Positions 1 through 12,420 of a stretch of 64,000 nucleotides of DNA are shown here, in pieces (positions within the stretch are counted from its first letter, which is position 1; each line of letters starts with the position of its first letter). Origin of the DNA: Physcomitrium patens (taxonomy: Eukaryota > Streptophyta > Bryopsida > Funariales > Funariaceae); assembly GCF_000002425.4 (NCBI RefSeq), contig NC_037271.1:3119404-3183403 (forward strand). Reading direction: 5' to 3'. The notes under the pieces were generated by a model. That model saw nothing but the letters and a program-made list of their open reading frames with translations, was not told where the DNA came from and did no database searches. Position numbers and translations under genes: made by a program.

Positions 1-37
1 AGGAGTGATTAGGTTTCCGAGAGAGAGACAGAGAGAG

Positions 38-259
38 ATGGCGATTCCGTTGTGTGTGCAGTGTGGAACGCACCAGAACCCGTGTCGGTGCAAGATCGTT
101 GGCCCGACGCTGGGAGTGGTGGCGTTCCTGATCACCGCCGTGGTGGAGTGGCCGCTGGGCGCTGCATTGTATTGCTTCAGGAAACAGAAGGCGCGGCGTC
201 TACTGCACCACCCCAACCGCGTCGTGTACCCTCGAGTCTCGGGCGCCATCCCGTTCTAA
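38..259 (+). CDS. small cysteine-motif membrane protein, conserved hypothetical
   Basis: A 73-residue frame opens at the ATG at 38 (context gagATGgcg) and stops with TAA at 257-259. An in-frame ATG at 5 exists but adds only a low-complexity arginine/glutamate stretch, so I prefer 38. Residues 6-18 hold a CX2C-X6-CXC arrangement that could bind a metal. Residues 23-47 form one hydrophobic segment interrupted by an EWP motif, likely a membrane span, followed by a strongly basic patch (RKQKARR) and a short tail ending AIPF. The overall pattern resembles small uncharacterised plant proteins, from memory only; I cannot name the family or function. A poly(A) signal lies about 200 bases downstream, consistent with an expressed single-exon gene or last exon. 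The window edge hides the promoter and any upstream exon. Confidence 0.6.
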   Translation: MAIPLCVQCGTHQNPCRCKIVGPTLGVVAFLITAVVEWPLGAALYCFRKQKARRLLHHPNRVVYPRVSGAIPF

Positions 260-460
260 GCTCCGAGCTAGCGAGAGCGATTGGGTCTCATCCCGCAACG
301 ACCCAGAAGTAATGCGGGTCTTGTCGAGGCTCACGAGCGACGGTCTTGGCGTCTCCATGTTCCGTCACGCCGAGATTTATCACTGCGGCAGATTTTTGAA
401 CCACCGACTACAATGTCATGCGGCAACGCAAAATGTACATACTGTTATTATTTAGAGAGA

Positions 461-466
461 AATAAA
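461..466 (+). promoter_or_regulatory. candidate poly(A) signal of the small protein gene
   Basis: AATAAA lies 201 bases after the stop codon of the 73-residue gene and is followed by an A/T-rich stretch typical of plant cleavage regions. It gives a 3' UTR of roughly 220 bases. The motif alone is weak evidence; its position makes it plausible. Confidence 0.4.
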
Positions 467-480
467 ATTGCATTGTAATC

Positions 481-1709
481 TTCATTCCGTGACTTCGACC
501 GTGTCATTGGAGTCGTCTCACCTCTGTGCTGGACCGATTCGAGTACTCCAGGCTTGTTCCCTGGTCGCATTCCAACGAGGGGGATGCCTCCAAGGAGACG
601 TTGGCATCTGCATCCATGTTGCTTCGGATGGTTAGAGCCGCAGCGGAGTTTCGATGGGCTGCACACGAATAGCTCATATCACCGGTCAGAACGCGTCCTC
701 GTGCTTGGCGTTTTGGGACAAGGAATCTGCATTCTTCAGTTCCTATTTACTTATTGTCCACCCGAGACAGTCCACCACATTCTTGCATCTTCACACATTT
801 TGCAATCTCGCCTCCGCTTAAACCGGAACGTTGCCTGAATGCGCATCTGGGACCAGCAGTAGTGTCCGATGATATGCTATGATGTGGTCAGTTACCGACC
901 GAACCGAGCGTTGAACTTGCACTGAAGCAATCGTCATCATCGTTGGCCTTTCGTTGTTGATACTCTCCAGCACAAAACGTGTTGTTTTGCCGAATTTTGA
1001 ACAGGTGAGGTGCGACTGTACGAACATCGTATTAAACGAGATTAGTATTACTTTTGGTATCTCACCGTTCGCAATACGCGCCTGCTCTGTCTCCAGCAGC
1101 AGCGAGGGTTCTCTACACAGATGTCAAGCGAGACTAGGACATGGCCCTATTTGCACTTTTCCGTCAAAGGAGAAGGTGAGAAATTTCTTCGACCACGATG
1201 CTCTGTTGCATCAGCAGTTCGAATTTTTAGCTGTACCCGGTGCTAGAATTTGAAATCGATCCTCTAGCTTCCCGCTTTGCATGGTCCTGGGTCTACTTCT
1301 CAGGTGCAAATGTGAGAGCTGTGGAACACACCCCCAGTTTCGAGTCCAGGCAACTGCGGCATTAGTTGGATTTCCCTAAATTGAGTGCGGCGATATTCGG
1401 CTGAAAGTAGGTCAAATGATCATCGTGTTGCTCCTTGTGTTGCCAGACTTGGGTCTCTTGTCATCACTGAAACTGGGGTTCTCCGTGCATTGTTGGAGTT
1501 GCGGAATTTTGAGATAAAGCGAAGGATTGGTTCTGTCCTGGGCTGCAAGCACAATTTCAAACCAGGGCACGTTGCTTGAGCATGGTAGAACCGAAGAAGG
1601 GTTAAGAATTTGGAGGAGAGGGCAGTCTGCTAGATGTGGTGCGAAAGAGAACCCTAGCTTCATTTTTCTACTAGATAGTTACATCTATCTAGTAATTATG
1701 GTAAGTACC
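481..1709. other. genic-composition spacer without a convincing gene
   Basis: The base composition matches the gene islands rather than the AT-rich repeats. Short frames exist on both strands, but none has a recognisable domain or a length beyond chance. Several good splice-donor-like strings occur (for example ggtgag near 1003 and 1175, and ATGgtaagt near 1698), so part of this could be transcribed non-coding or UTR sequence. I see no supported coding gene. Confidence 0.4.
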
Positions 1710-2236
1710 AAGAGCAAGGAGCAATTTTAAGACAGTCGACTTGATATTAAAAAAAAAAAAGAAAAAGAAAAAGAAAAAATATAAAAATCTTGATAGTTGA
1801 GAGTTGTATGTTGGAAAAAATCCCCAAACAACAAATTTGACCTTATAGCAAATTAAAGTGCTGTAAAAGTTGAACTTTTGCCAAAACAACTACTTAGTGC
1901 TTACTATAGAACAATCAAGAGGATAATCCACCAAAGTTTAAGCTTTATTATAGAATAAAGATTTGTATTTGGTTTCCATACCTTAATACCATTGAGTAGA
2001 TTTAGAGTTGGATAAGGCTTTGTCTACTAAAGAAGGATTTGAAACTTATATCATAAGTGTATGTATATATGAAATTTCATCATAGAACTTGATTAATATA
2101 TGTTTTTTTTTTTTATTTATTATTACAAAAGTTGGCATAGAAAAATATTTGGTATATGATGCAATTATGTTTTTAATTTAGAAAATAAATAGACTTAAAG
2201 AAAAGACATTAATAAAGAAGTAAAAGTAAGAGTTGG
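1710..2236 (+). repeat. left arm of long inverted repeat
   Basis: About 530 bases that pair with 4546-5039 read in reverse complement. An A-rich run of aaaaag units (about 1750-1780) is expanded in this arm relative to the other. The inner end of the similarity is at agagttgg near 2236. Confidence 0.7.
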
Positions 2237-3039
2237 AAGGTCAAGCAATTACAACTCTTCATGTAGCCAATATTGCACAACACCTCTTCAAAATAAGCAC
2301 GTAAAACCTTTTGCTATAATTGTTATTATTATTATTTGTATAATCCATTCATATTTTGATACTTATAATATGGTATTAGAGCAAACCCATCATCCCTTGA
2401 GAGAGGTGCTTTTAAGCATTATAACTTTATAAAATTATGTAATTAATTAAAAAAATTTGTGAAGTTTATTCACTCCCATGTTGTTGGGATCCAATTTGGC
2501 TTTCAAAATGTAATAAATACTTCTCTCTCCTTTTAATTATTCTACTTAGAATATTAAATTCAAAATGCTTTTGATGTGCTCCAAATTGTAGATTATTGTA
2601 GATGGCAATGAGGCCTCACTCCTTGCTCTTGATGCTGCAAAATTTGAGGGCTAGAAGCTTAAAGACACAAAAGCTTGCTTCCATATCCCTCTCTTTTGTG
2701 AAAAAGAAAAAGAAAAAGAAGAATTACTTCTTTTTGTCGACTTATTAGTTCTAATGAATCACTAATATTCTTTCAACTTTATATTGAAATCCCTACTAAT
2801 ACTTAATGTCATGTATGTAATTGATTTATTCAAGAATTTGCTAATACTTGCTTAGATTATTACATCTTGTTACAAAATTATTACCTTTTTGTGCAATCAA
2901 TGTGTCATTAAAACTCAAATTAATGCTATATGTCAATATATGATCCTCTAATTTTTCAAAGAAGATAATATGTTTTCATTGGACATAGATCTTGCTTCTA
3001 GAATTTACTACGATTTTGCAATAAAAAATTATACACTTC

Positions 3040-3770
3040 ACATGCTCAAGTGATACTTTAGGCTTGGTCATCCCAATTTATAATATCTAAAGACAATGAA
3101 AATCAAAGATTTTGTGATTAGCTTCTTACTTCTCTACTTGAGCTTATTGCTTTGTAAAGGTTGTAGCTTCAAAAACCATGCTAAGTTATCTTATCCAATT
3201 CATCATATTTTTTGTGTTACTAAAGCTTTTGCACTTATTGATATAATCTTGTGTAAGCTAATGCACACTCTTTATTTTGGAAGAGCCATTATTTTTTTAA
3301 AAAATATTTATCAATGATCATTCTTGCTTTACTTATATTTATTTCTTAATAAAAAAAATTATTTTTCTTTTCATTCTTCACCAATCATAAGACCTTGATA
3401 AAAAAATTAACTTAATAAAAATATTTTGATATTTTGGTCTAGTAGAAGAAACAAGTTTATTTTCTATAAGATTCAATAATTTTGTGCATATAATGGAATT
3501 CAACCTCAAGTCACTAATCTTTATAATCCAATTAAAAATAGAATCATAGAATATAAAATTTACATCTTAGTTGAAGCCGCTTACAAATGAGCAAGACAAC
3601 TCACTTCTCTAATATGTATTGAATTAAAGTGCTTTACTTAGCATATTACTTATAAAATTCTAGTTATACTTCACCATCAGAATATATTATCTTGTTTGAA
3701 TTCTAAATAGAAATAAAGCCAAATTTCGATTACCTACATATTTTTGATTGCCTAGCTTACTCTTATTTAC
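3040..3770 (+). pseudogene. decayed Ty1/copia GAG-pre-integrase and integrase core fragment
   Basis: Translated + frames show a string of copia landmarks in the right order. There is LGHPN near 3063, then a zinc-type segment with CKGCSFKNHAKLSYP near 3160, then ALIDIILCKLMHT, which matches the conserved 'leliHsDlCGPMqT' block with the first aspartate region altered. Further on, remnants of the 'YtPqQNGvaErknrtivEmA' block appear near 3520-3570, and a 'HLrvFGC'-like end near 3740-3765. Stops and frameshifts are frequent and no open frame exceeds 75 codons. It is a dead fragment; reverse transcriptase was not found downstream before the right arm begins. Confidence 0.6.
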
Positions 3771-4545
3771 TAACTATGAAGAAAAAATAATTAGATATCA
3801 AAACTACTAAGTGTAAAAGATAGTCATATTCGCTAATATAATTATTTAGATAAATTAAACTAGATAGAAGTGAGTAGAAATAGGTTAAATTTTTGATATA
3901 TTGTTAATAAGCTCCTTATGAGTTTTGTAGACTTTACATGTGTTTATAAATGCTCACTAGATTGACAACTTGGCCAACAAGTTGGCTACATGTTGTACAT
4001 TTAACAACTTTTATTATTAGTTGGCCATTTGGCTCACATGTTGAAAACTTACCATATAAATTAGACATATGTTCTGCAAGTTGAATATATATCATATGGC
4101 TTAAAAGACATTGCTACTTATTTCTTTAATAGATAGTATATATGGATGCAAGAATGAGGTCTTCTTCACTCTTATCAATATCTTTCTTATTTTTTCTTTG
4201 ATTTAAGTCTTCCTAGTCTTTTTGCATTTGGCAATAGAAATTTAAGATTAAATTATATATCTATCTTTTAATTTTTTAGTTTCTCTCTTTTAATTATATA
4301 TGAATTTATTATCATTTTTAGAGTTTTGCTGTGGCTTTTATCTTTGATACTAATCTCATCATTATAGGCTACACATAACAACTTGGTATCAAAGATTATA
4401 GACTATATGACTCTTAATCCAACAAAATCTTCTCTAATAGGGATGTCATGTTTTTAAACTATACCATTTTAATCAATCACTTAAAGTCTAATTTACAAAA
4501 ATCCATTCTATCAACTTCATAAGTTACAACTCTTCATTGTCTTAA

Positions 4546-5039
4546 CCAACTCTTATTTTTACTTCTTTATTAATGTCTTTTCTATAAGTCTATTTATTTT
4601 CTAAATTAAGAACATAACTACATCATATATCAAACATTTTTCTATGCCAAATTTTGTAATAATAAATAAAATATAAAATATATATTAACCAAGTTCTATG
4701 ATGAAATTTCATATACACATACACTTATGGCACGTGTTTTAATTCCATCTTTAGTATACAAAGCCTTGTCCAACCCTAAATCTACTCAATAGTTTTAAGT
4801 TATGGAAACCAAATACAAATCTTTACTCCATAATAAAACTTAAACTTTGATAGATTGTCCTCTTGATTGTTCTATAGTAAGTAATAAATAGTTATTTTGG
4901 CAAAAGTTCAACTCCTATAGCACATTAATTTGCTCCAAGGCCAAATTTGTTGTTTGGAGATTTTTTCCAATATACAACTCTCAACTATTTAGAATTTTTT
5001 TTTAATCAAGTCGACTTTCTTAAAATTGCTCTTGCTCTT
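4546..5039 (-). repeat. right arm of long inverted repeat
   Basis: Reverse-complement partner of 1710-2236, starting at ccaactctta and ending at cttgctctt. It is slightly shorter than the left arm, mainly because the A-rich microsatellite in the left arm has expanded. Confidence 0.7.
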
Positions 5040-8000
5040 TTCCAAGGTGAAATGTTTATTCTTGTAGTTTTAATCTAAGAAAGCATATTTGTACAAAGGA
5101 ATATGGATCTATTTATTAAGTGACATGAAAGAAGAGGAACTATGAGACCACCAAGTTATCTAATTATAATTAAGGTATTTATAAATAATTATAAATAGTA
5201 TATTTCAAATTATGTTTAAGTTTAATACCTATCCTTTAAAATATCGTTTTATATCCTAAAAATGACTCCAATATCATTGTTGCACTCAATAATTTATTTC
5301 TAATAAATTAAAAATATTAATTTTAGCATTTTTTAATTTTTTATATTTATATGGAAATAAAAGATTAAGAATTAATAGTTCACAATTTCTAACCTAATTT
5401 CTATAAAGTTTTTTTAATAAGAAAAATATCCGGTACAAATTAATTAGAAAAAAACCATAAATTATCGTTGAAGTAGATTTTATTAAGTAATATCAGAATA
5501 AAATACCTGAGAATTAGAAAACTTATTTATGACCGTCTTAGATTAATTTATGATCGAATCTAAATTTTAAAATATTGAAGTAATATTACTAGTTATAATC
5601 TCCTCTCAAATTTATTACAAATTCAACAATTCTAAGTAAATACTATGTTTCTAAGAAATTAAAAACCAATCAGAAGCAATAGTGGCATTAGAATCTTATT
5701 TATGGATAAATTATCATAACACTATCACACACTTCTTAAAAATGTAATTTCCTAATATTTTTGGAAGTTACAATAATAGAAAAGTATAAATATTTTTAAA
5801 GCTATTTATTATAATATAAGAAAATAAATTCAATTAATTCTTTTTAATTATAGATATAGAATACAGTCAAAAAAATCAAATTAAATTAAGTGCAATATGA
5901 GATTAAAGATTTTTTACTAAAAACGTATACATAAAATCCAATTTAAAATAATATCACATAATAGAAGTACTTAATTATATATTTAAATATAAATATTAAA
6001 AAATTATATACTTTTATATTAATATATGAAACTATTTATTATTTATTATTATTTAATTCTTTATCAAATCTAAACTCACTTAATTAGTTATATCTTTTAC
6101 TTTATATTTTACATTATTACATTGATTTGTAATTTTTTTATTTTTTAATATATAATTTAAAGATTAAAAATATAAATAATATAAATTAAATAATAATTTT
6201 GAATATATATATATATATATAATCGATTCAATTGAGTATAAAAAAGGTTGTTTGTAGATAGTTAAGATAAATTAAATTTCATTGTAAATTAGATTTTATA
6301 AATTAATACTAAAACTAGATTGCATAAAACAATCAAAGATTTTAAAATATTTTTTAAAAAATCATTCTAAAAAGATTTTTTTCCCTAAAGATAATTACTT
6401 GGATATTTTTATCTAATATGCATAACTTAAAATAATAAAGGATACTTTTAATAGTTGTATGTTTGAAGATGTTTTTAAAAGATACCTAAATATCAAAAGA
6501 TATCATTTTAGAGAAAAATTTACTCAAGAGTTAATCTTTTTATCTGACACTAATATAGATATGTAATTATTAGATACCACTTTCACTTACGTGTTTTTTT
6601 GTATATTTTATTAAAAATAATTATACTTAAAAATTATTAATATTTAAATAATGTCAAGGACAAGAACTCAAATAAGATACATAAGTAAGAAATGAATCAA
6701 AGAGAGACGATGAACAAGAAATAAGAAAGTAAATATATTTAATAAGAAATAAGAATCTTAATAAATCTTAACCAAACCTTAGATCAAAATTATTTATGAA
6801 TTAATAAAATTATTAAATTTATTTATAAATTATAGGATTTTTTTACCGAAGTTTGATTAAATACATACTTCACGTAGGTTCTTTTATTGTATTCTAAATT
6901 TCAAAACTTTTAAAAAATAGCGTATAAAATATTGTAATTTCTCACCAAGTAGGACATATATTGCATTAATGCTCTCCTTAGAACCTTTATAAAAAGAGAT
7001 TATAAATAGCATATAATTTTTTTATACATAAGTATAACATCATATACACATTTTAATGAAACATTTTTCCTATGCCTAATCTTGGTCTTAATTTTAATGA
7101 AAAAACTAATTAAATATTTAAATTTAGAATAAAAATGATTAAAAAAATGTTTTTTTATTTTTAAATTAGCATCTTTGAACTCTTTGGAATATATTTTTTA
7201 AATATTTTTTAAAAATCAAATAGTAGAATTGCATATTTTTGTTTTATCTTTTTTTGGCATAAATGTTCAATTATGCTCTTATGTGTGAGTAATTTTGGCA
7301 AAGAACTAGTATTTTTGTTTTTAATTTTTTTTATAAGTTCTAAATAGAAGTTATATTATATCTACAAATATTTAATTTATATCTACAAAAATTATGTTAT
7401 ATCTACAAATATTGAATTTATATTATATCTATCATATTATGAATCACATTATTATTTTAACAAAAAATTGTTTAAATGTTAGAAGTTATATTATATCTAC
7501 AAATATTGAATTTAAAAGTATACTATCTAACATTTAAACAATTTTTTTTTAAAATAATAATGTGATTCATATTAAAAACCTTACTTTTGTTTTAACTATT
7601 TTTTATAGATACATTAAAATATATATATCTTAAAGGTTGTTATGTGATTTTGGATAAGTTTAGAAATTATCAAAAAAATATATTTTAATTGTGAATTCTC
7701 AAAATGATAAGATATCATATTGTAAAATTCAATTATGTCTTAGATTTTGTCTTATATTTTATCTTCAGATTTTTCATAATTCATAAAATAAGTATAGTTA
7801 ATATAACAATATATAATTCAGCATAAACTATTGTCAACACTTTTGTTATATTGCTCTAAAGAATATTATATTTGAGTAAATTTATATGTATAGATCAATG
7901 ATTTTGAAAATATTTTTAATATAAATATTAAATATATATATATATAAACAAAATATTACTAAGCATGTTACAAAAATATTATAAATAAACTTAAAATACA

Positions 8001-8149
8001 TATTTTGGATATAATTTTTTATAATAAATTCTTAAAAATACCAATTTTATTAGAAAGAATTATAATTCTACTTATTTATACAAAACACAATTAGAAATGT
8101 GCTACCTAATATATCTTTTAAATAGACATATATAAATTATATATTTTTA
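5040..8149. other. AT-rich decayed intergenic DNA
   Basis: Extremely A/T-rich sequence with no frame over 60 codons and no protein landmark that I recognise. It contains a short (TA)n run near 6205-6221 and the hairpin at 7435-7572. Old repeat DNA is likely, but I cannot assign a family. Confidence 0.4.
7435..7572. repeat. MITE-like imperfect palindrome, ~140 bp
   Basis: The arm at 7435-7482 (atgaatcacattattatttt, then aacaattt-type sequence, ending ttaga) is the near-exact reverse complement of 7525-7572. The loop of about 42 bases is itself a copy of the tract just upstream (about 7345-7435; gttatattatatctacaaat). This gives a stem of about 45 base pairs. Size and structure fit a MITE-like hairpin or a local fold-back duplication. 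Confidence 0.55.
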
Positions 8150-9241
8150 GAATAATAATTAAATCTTAATTAAATCCTAATTAAATTCTAATTAAAATCC
8201 TAAATCCTACACCAACTTTAAGAAAATCCCAAATAATCTTAATGAATTACTACAGTTGTTTGAAACCTCAATAAATATTAAATGAATTATAGATCTTAAC
8301 TAAAATTTCACCCAAACTTCAACCAACAAGCAATTAATAAGCATACAAAATTGGCAAAGAATTGGACCTACCAATTACAAGAAAAGCTTCCAAAACCTCT
8401 CGATCATTAGCCACCTTCTTTTTTTGAACTTGAATATTGATCTTTCTCCTTGTTGAACCTTCAATTTCTCTAAAAATTGGATTGTGGATAGATATTTAAG
8501 TTAGAATTTCTCTCACCAAATTTTGCTTCAATCAAACTAGCAAATATTGCCAAATTTTGAAATCCCTCACTAACTCTAAATCTCAATTATTCAAGACCAT
8601 AACCCACAAAACTTTTATACCTTTCAATCTAACTGCTTGATTTAACTCAAATTTTTCACATATATTCACAACATGTATAACAACAAACTACCAAATTTTC
8701 ACCCATAAACATGTAACAAAACTTACAAAATCCTGAAATTTGTATACTTGTTTTTATTTCTCAAAATCTAAATCTATTAAGTACATCATTAATTTTAAAA
8801 ATCCTTCAAAATCTCAATATTAAATTAAATGACATGAAACTAACTCTCATAAATCTCTTCATCAATTTGCTTCATAGTCTTATTCTTTGATTAAAAAAAA
8901 ATCCTAAAAATAGTATAGATGCTTGATTTTGTGCATCAAGGTCTAATTTCAGTCTTTGATTGGCAATTAGTCCTCTCCGGGTATCAATTCCTTATTCTCT
9001 CCTACATATGCTTACATTCTTTATTTTTTTAATCCACCTTATTTTGCTTTACTTATGGCCCTACAAAATAAGTAGAATCCATTTTCATAAAAAATAGTTC
9101 TAATACTATAAGATTTTACTACTTGCCTATCTTTTATCTATATATTTTTTTACTATATCTTTTTAATTAGGTTCTTTTATAATAAAAAAACTTTCATTTT
9201 TCTTTCATCTAATGGCTATATTACTTCAAAACAACATGGCT
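8150..9241 (-). mobile_element. decayed solo-LTR-like block, same family as the LTR at 47308
   Basis: The tract opens with degenerate 'aaatcctaa' units (8157-8210). It contains a 'tgcatcaaggtctaatttcag' type block near 8930-8955 and ends near 9241 with tcatctaatggctatatt followed by aacaacatgg. The same three landmarks, in the same order and spacing class, mark the LTR that starts at 47308 (its block near 48590 and its end at 48890 onward). No coding sequence flanks it on either side, so it is probably a solo LTR. The left boundary is uncertain. Confidence 0.45.
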
Positions 9242-9864
9242 AACTTGTTGGCCAAGTTTTTAACCTATTAATCACCTATACATGTACATAAAGGTGAAAT
9301 TACATGTATATAGTATCTAAAAAGATTTTCTACAAGATATTAACAAATTATTATTTACTTCTACCTATTCATATTATTAGAGTAATTATAGGTATATTTA
9401 TGATAGTTAATAAGGTTGTATAATTGGATTTATAATAATCAATTACTATAAATAGATACATATCTATTAGATAAAATAAAATCTATCATATTTCTATTAT
9501 TAAAAAATTAAATAATTCTTTTTAAAATTATAATTTTTTTATAAATTATTAATAATTAATAATTATTTAAAATATATAATTTGTAATTAAAGTAATAAAA
9601 ATTAAAATAAATTATAATAATTAATTTATTACACATAAATAGAAATTGTATATATATGGTATAAAAATAAATCAAATCAAATCTTTATCAATTGAGAGAA
9701 TTTTAAATATGACTAAATAAATAAATCTAAGGTTAATAAAAGTAAAACTTAAATTACCATTATATTTTAATATTTAGCATGTATACAAAAAAAATACTTA
9801 TTCTTTGTAAGAATAAAATTTATTTCTTATTCTTACAAAGAATCTCAAATTATAATATGGTCTT

Positions 9865-11000
9865 AACTAAGACTTGTTTGTGATTTTTGGTATAAAGAAT
9901 AAGAAGGAATAAATAAGAACAAAAGAAGAATAATAAAAAATAAGTGAAATAAATAAAATCAAGCAATTACACTCTATAAAATTATTAATTAAAAAATAAA
10001 AATAAAATAAAATATTTTTAAGTATTATATATTTTTATCTTTCTTATGATGTATAAAACATATAAATCTAAGCTATTGCAAGTAAGTTATGATAGTTTAA
10101 AGATATAATGTAAATAATAGAAAAGTTAAGTAAATCATTTTTATCACAAGGATAATTTGCTTAAAAGGTCAAAAAATTGAACCTCCCCAATGCTTACAAG
10201 TAATATATATGAGTATCTTAGAGAGGCCTTAAGGCTTTAGTCTTATCCTCCTACCTACATCCAAGGTGCTACAACCCATTTGGAAGTTATGCACCTCCCT
10301 TCATACAAGGACTAGACTAGCTAGTACTTCTCCTATTTTCTACTAGTATAACTAATATTTTATATTTTTGACTTTACCAAGGGATTCAAAAACTTTCAAT
10401 TAGCCTGAAAACCTTGTATGGTCTTAAAATCTTGCTCCATTTCTTCATAATGGCTCCCAAGGTGGTAAAACTAATTTTTATCAAAGTCTTAAAAATTGTT
10501 CTAAAACACTTCTAAAATATTTTAAATAAATTCTAAATTAAATTTAAAAATTATAATAATATTTTTGTAATCCTAATATCAATTAAAAGCTATATTTTAT
10601 TACTTTATTAATTTTTTTGTAGTAATAAAATAAATTAAAATCATCTATTAATCCTATTTTCTATATAAATAATTAAAAAGTCATAAAATTCATTCTTGTG
10701 CTTTGATTAATTACTAACCAAAATTTATGATTTTTTTAAAATTAATAAATTTAGATAAAAAGATAATTTAGACATTGGTCTTACTAACTAAATATTAAAA
10801 CTTAATAATAAGCAAAAATACTAAACTAACTATGATACTTGCTTCCAAGTCTTACTAAGACTCCATTTTAATGATTTTTTTTTTTTTTTTTTTTTTTTTC
10901 TAATAAGACTCTTATATCCTATAGACACTTCTAAATTATAATAAAAATTTAAATAATAAAAAAGACTTTCAAATATAAACATTTTTTATTTGAATAATTT
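9865..11000 (+). mobile_element. decayed solo-LTR copy related to 61911-63094
   Basis: This block aligns by eye along most of its length with the solo LTR at 61911-63094. Shared strings include ggccttaaggctttagtctt/ggccttagtctt, tatcctcct, acaaggacta, ttttctacta and tgctccatttcttcata, in the same order. It carries a 25-base poly(T) run at 10875-10899 that the other copy lacks. Boundaries are estimates. Confidence 0.5.
10875..10899. repeat. poly(T) run of 25
   Basis: Uninterrupted T25 inside the decayed LTR block. Confidence 0.9.
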
Positions 11001-12284
11001 AAAATATTATTTTTAATAGTTCCACTAATTAAGATACATTGGTAGAATTTACATTCTTAATAAGAGTTTGCTTTAAAATAAGTTTTTTTACAGTAATTAT
11101 AAAAAATATATTCTATAGATATTTTTAGATAATAAAATAAGATTAATTTTACAATTTTATTTTCTAAAAACTATCAAAAATAAAAAATAAAAAAATAAGC
11201 ATACAAAAGGAGTTAATATATTATAGATAAATTCAAATCCTAAACTATCTCATGTTTTCTATAACTATAAATAAAATCATTCAACTTAAAAACTTTTGTT
11301 TACTCCATAAATACATTATAGAAATTTTATAAATTTATATCTAAACTAATAAATATTATTTTACAAACAAAGATTGCAAGCTATTAGAATTATATCTATT
11401 AATGTGTTGAATGCCATATTATGTTGTAGAACCACAATTGAAAAAGAACAAGAATCAACTAATTCTATTATTCACAAATATTACTTAATTTGATTTTTTA
11501 AATGCATTATATTTATTGTAAGTCATTCAAATTACAAAATCCAATAGAGAAATCTAATAGATATATTTTGAGGAATCATTATTTTATTTTATTTTATTTT
11601 AAAAATACAACAAATGATATTCTTTAAGAAACACAATAAACTAAAAATATTAAAAATGATGATAACTTAGAACTTATGTTTTCTTTTTTTAAAACAGAAA
11701 AATAAAGATGATTTTTTTATGCCACTATTGTTTTATCAAGAGTAGTATTTGTTTTTGATATTTTTAATAGAAGGTGGTTTGAAAAGTCTAAAAAATAAAA
11801 ATAAAATACTACAAAATCATCTTAAGTTAGGACTTTATAAACTAATAATTTTTAATCAAAGTAATATTCAATTAAGACTAGTATTTTTATAGTTCAATTC
11901 TTTAGCATTACACCAACTATTTAAAAAAAATCTTAAAAAAACATATAGTGTCTAATTCTTAAAATAAACCAAATTTAATAGCTCATGTAAATTCTAAAGA
12001 AATAAAGCAAGAACTAAAATCTTTACATATTCAACTTCATATTATCATATTAAAAACATTGAGTGATGATTTTGTAGTAATAACATTAATATAATTTCTT
12101 TAAATAAAATAAAATAAAAATTTAGAAAGAAGTATTTGAGCCACAACCTATTATCATTAGTAAAGCCAATCAAACTTCTAACATCTTAATTGGCCAAGTA
12201 AAAAATTATGTTGTAACTACAAGAAATAAAAGATATAATCTTATATTTCATATATAAAAAATATAATTAAATATGAAAGTATTT

Positions 12285-12420
12285 CAACTCTTGTTGAATA
12301 GACAATGGCTAAGAAAAGCTAATCCTATAATAAATTGGAGAGAGAGGAAAATCCATCTTATATATAACTCCTTATACAACCTTATTAAACAAAGGATCTA
12401 TAAAAGTAATACCAATTTCT
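12285..12420 (+). pseudogene. possible Ty3/gypsy protease-RT linker fragment
   Basis: One frame reads QWLRKANPIINWRERKIHL, which resembles the 'G.pWL...nP.idW....i.l' segment that follows the retropepsin domain in gypsy elements. The flanks are too decayed to confirm protease or RT. The rest of 11001-13560 is AT-rich repeat-like DNA in which I recognise nothing else. Confidence 0.3.

Larger units (their letters stand above)
1710..5039. mobile_element. 3.3-kb element with ~500-bp terminal inverted arms
   Basis: The left arm (about 1710-2236) reads as the reverse complement of the right arm (about 4546-5039), with scattered mismatches and a few indels. Both outer tips carry aagagcaag, then agcaattttaaga, then gtcgacttgat. 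The arms share further landmarks such as ccaaacaacaaatttg and the tatatgaaatttcat block. The interior carries a decayed Ty1/copia integrase on + and two strings like the initiator-Met primer site of copia elements (tggtattagagca at 2371, tggtatcaaag at 4384). Either this is a foldback or Mutator-like element that surrounds copia debris, or two copia LTRs ended up in opposite orientation. No clear flanking target duplication is visible. Confidence 0.65.
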
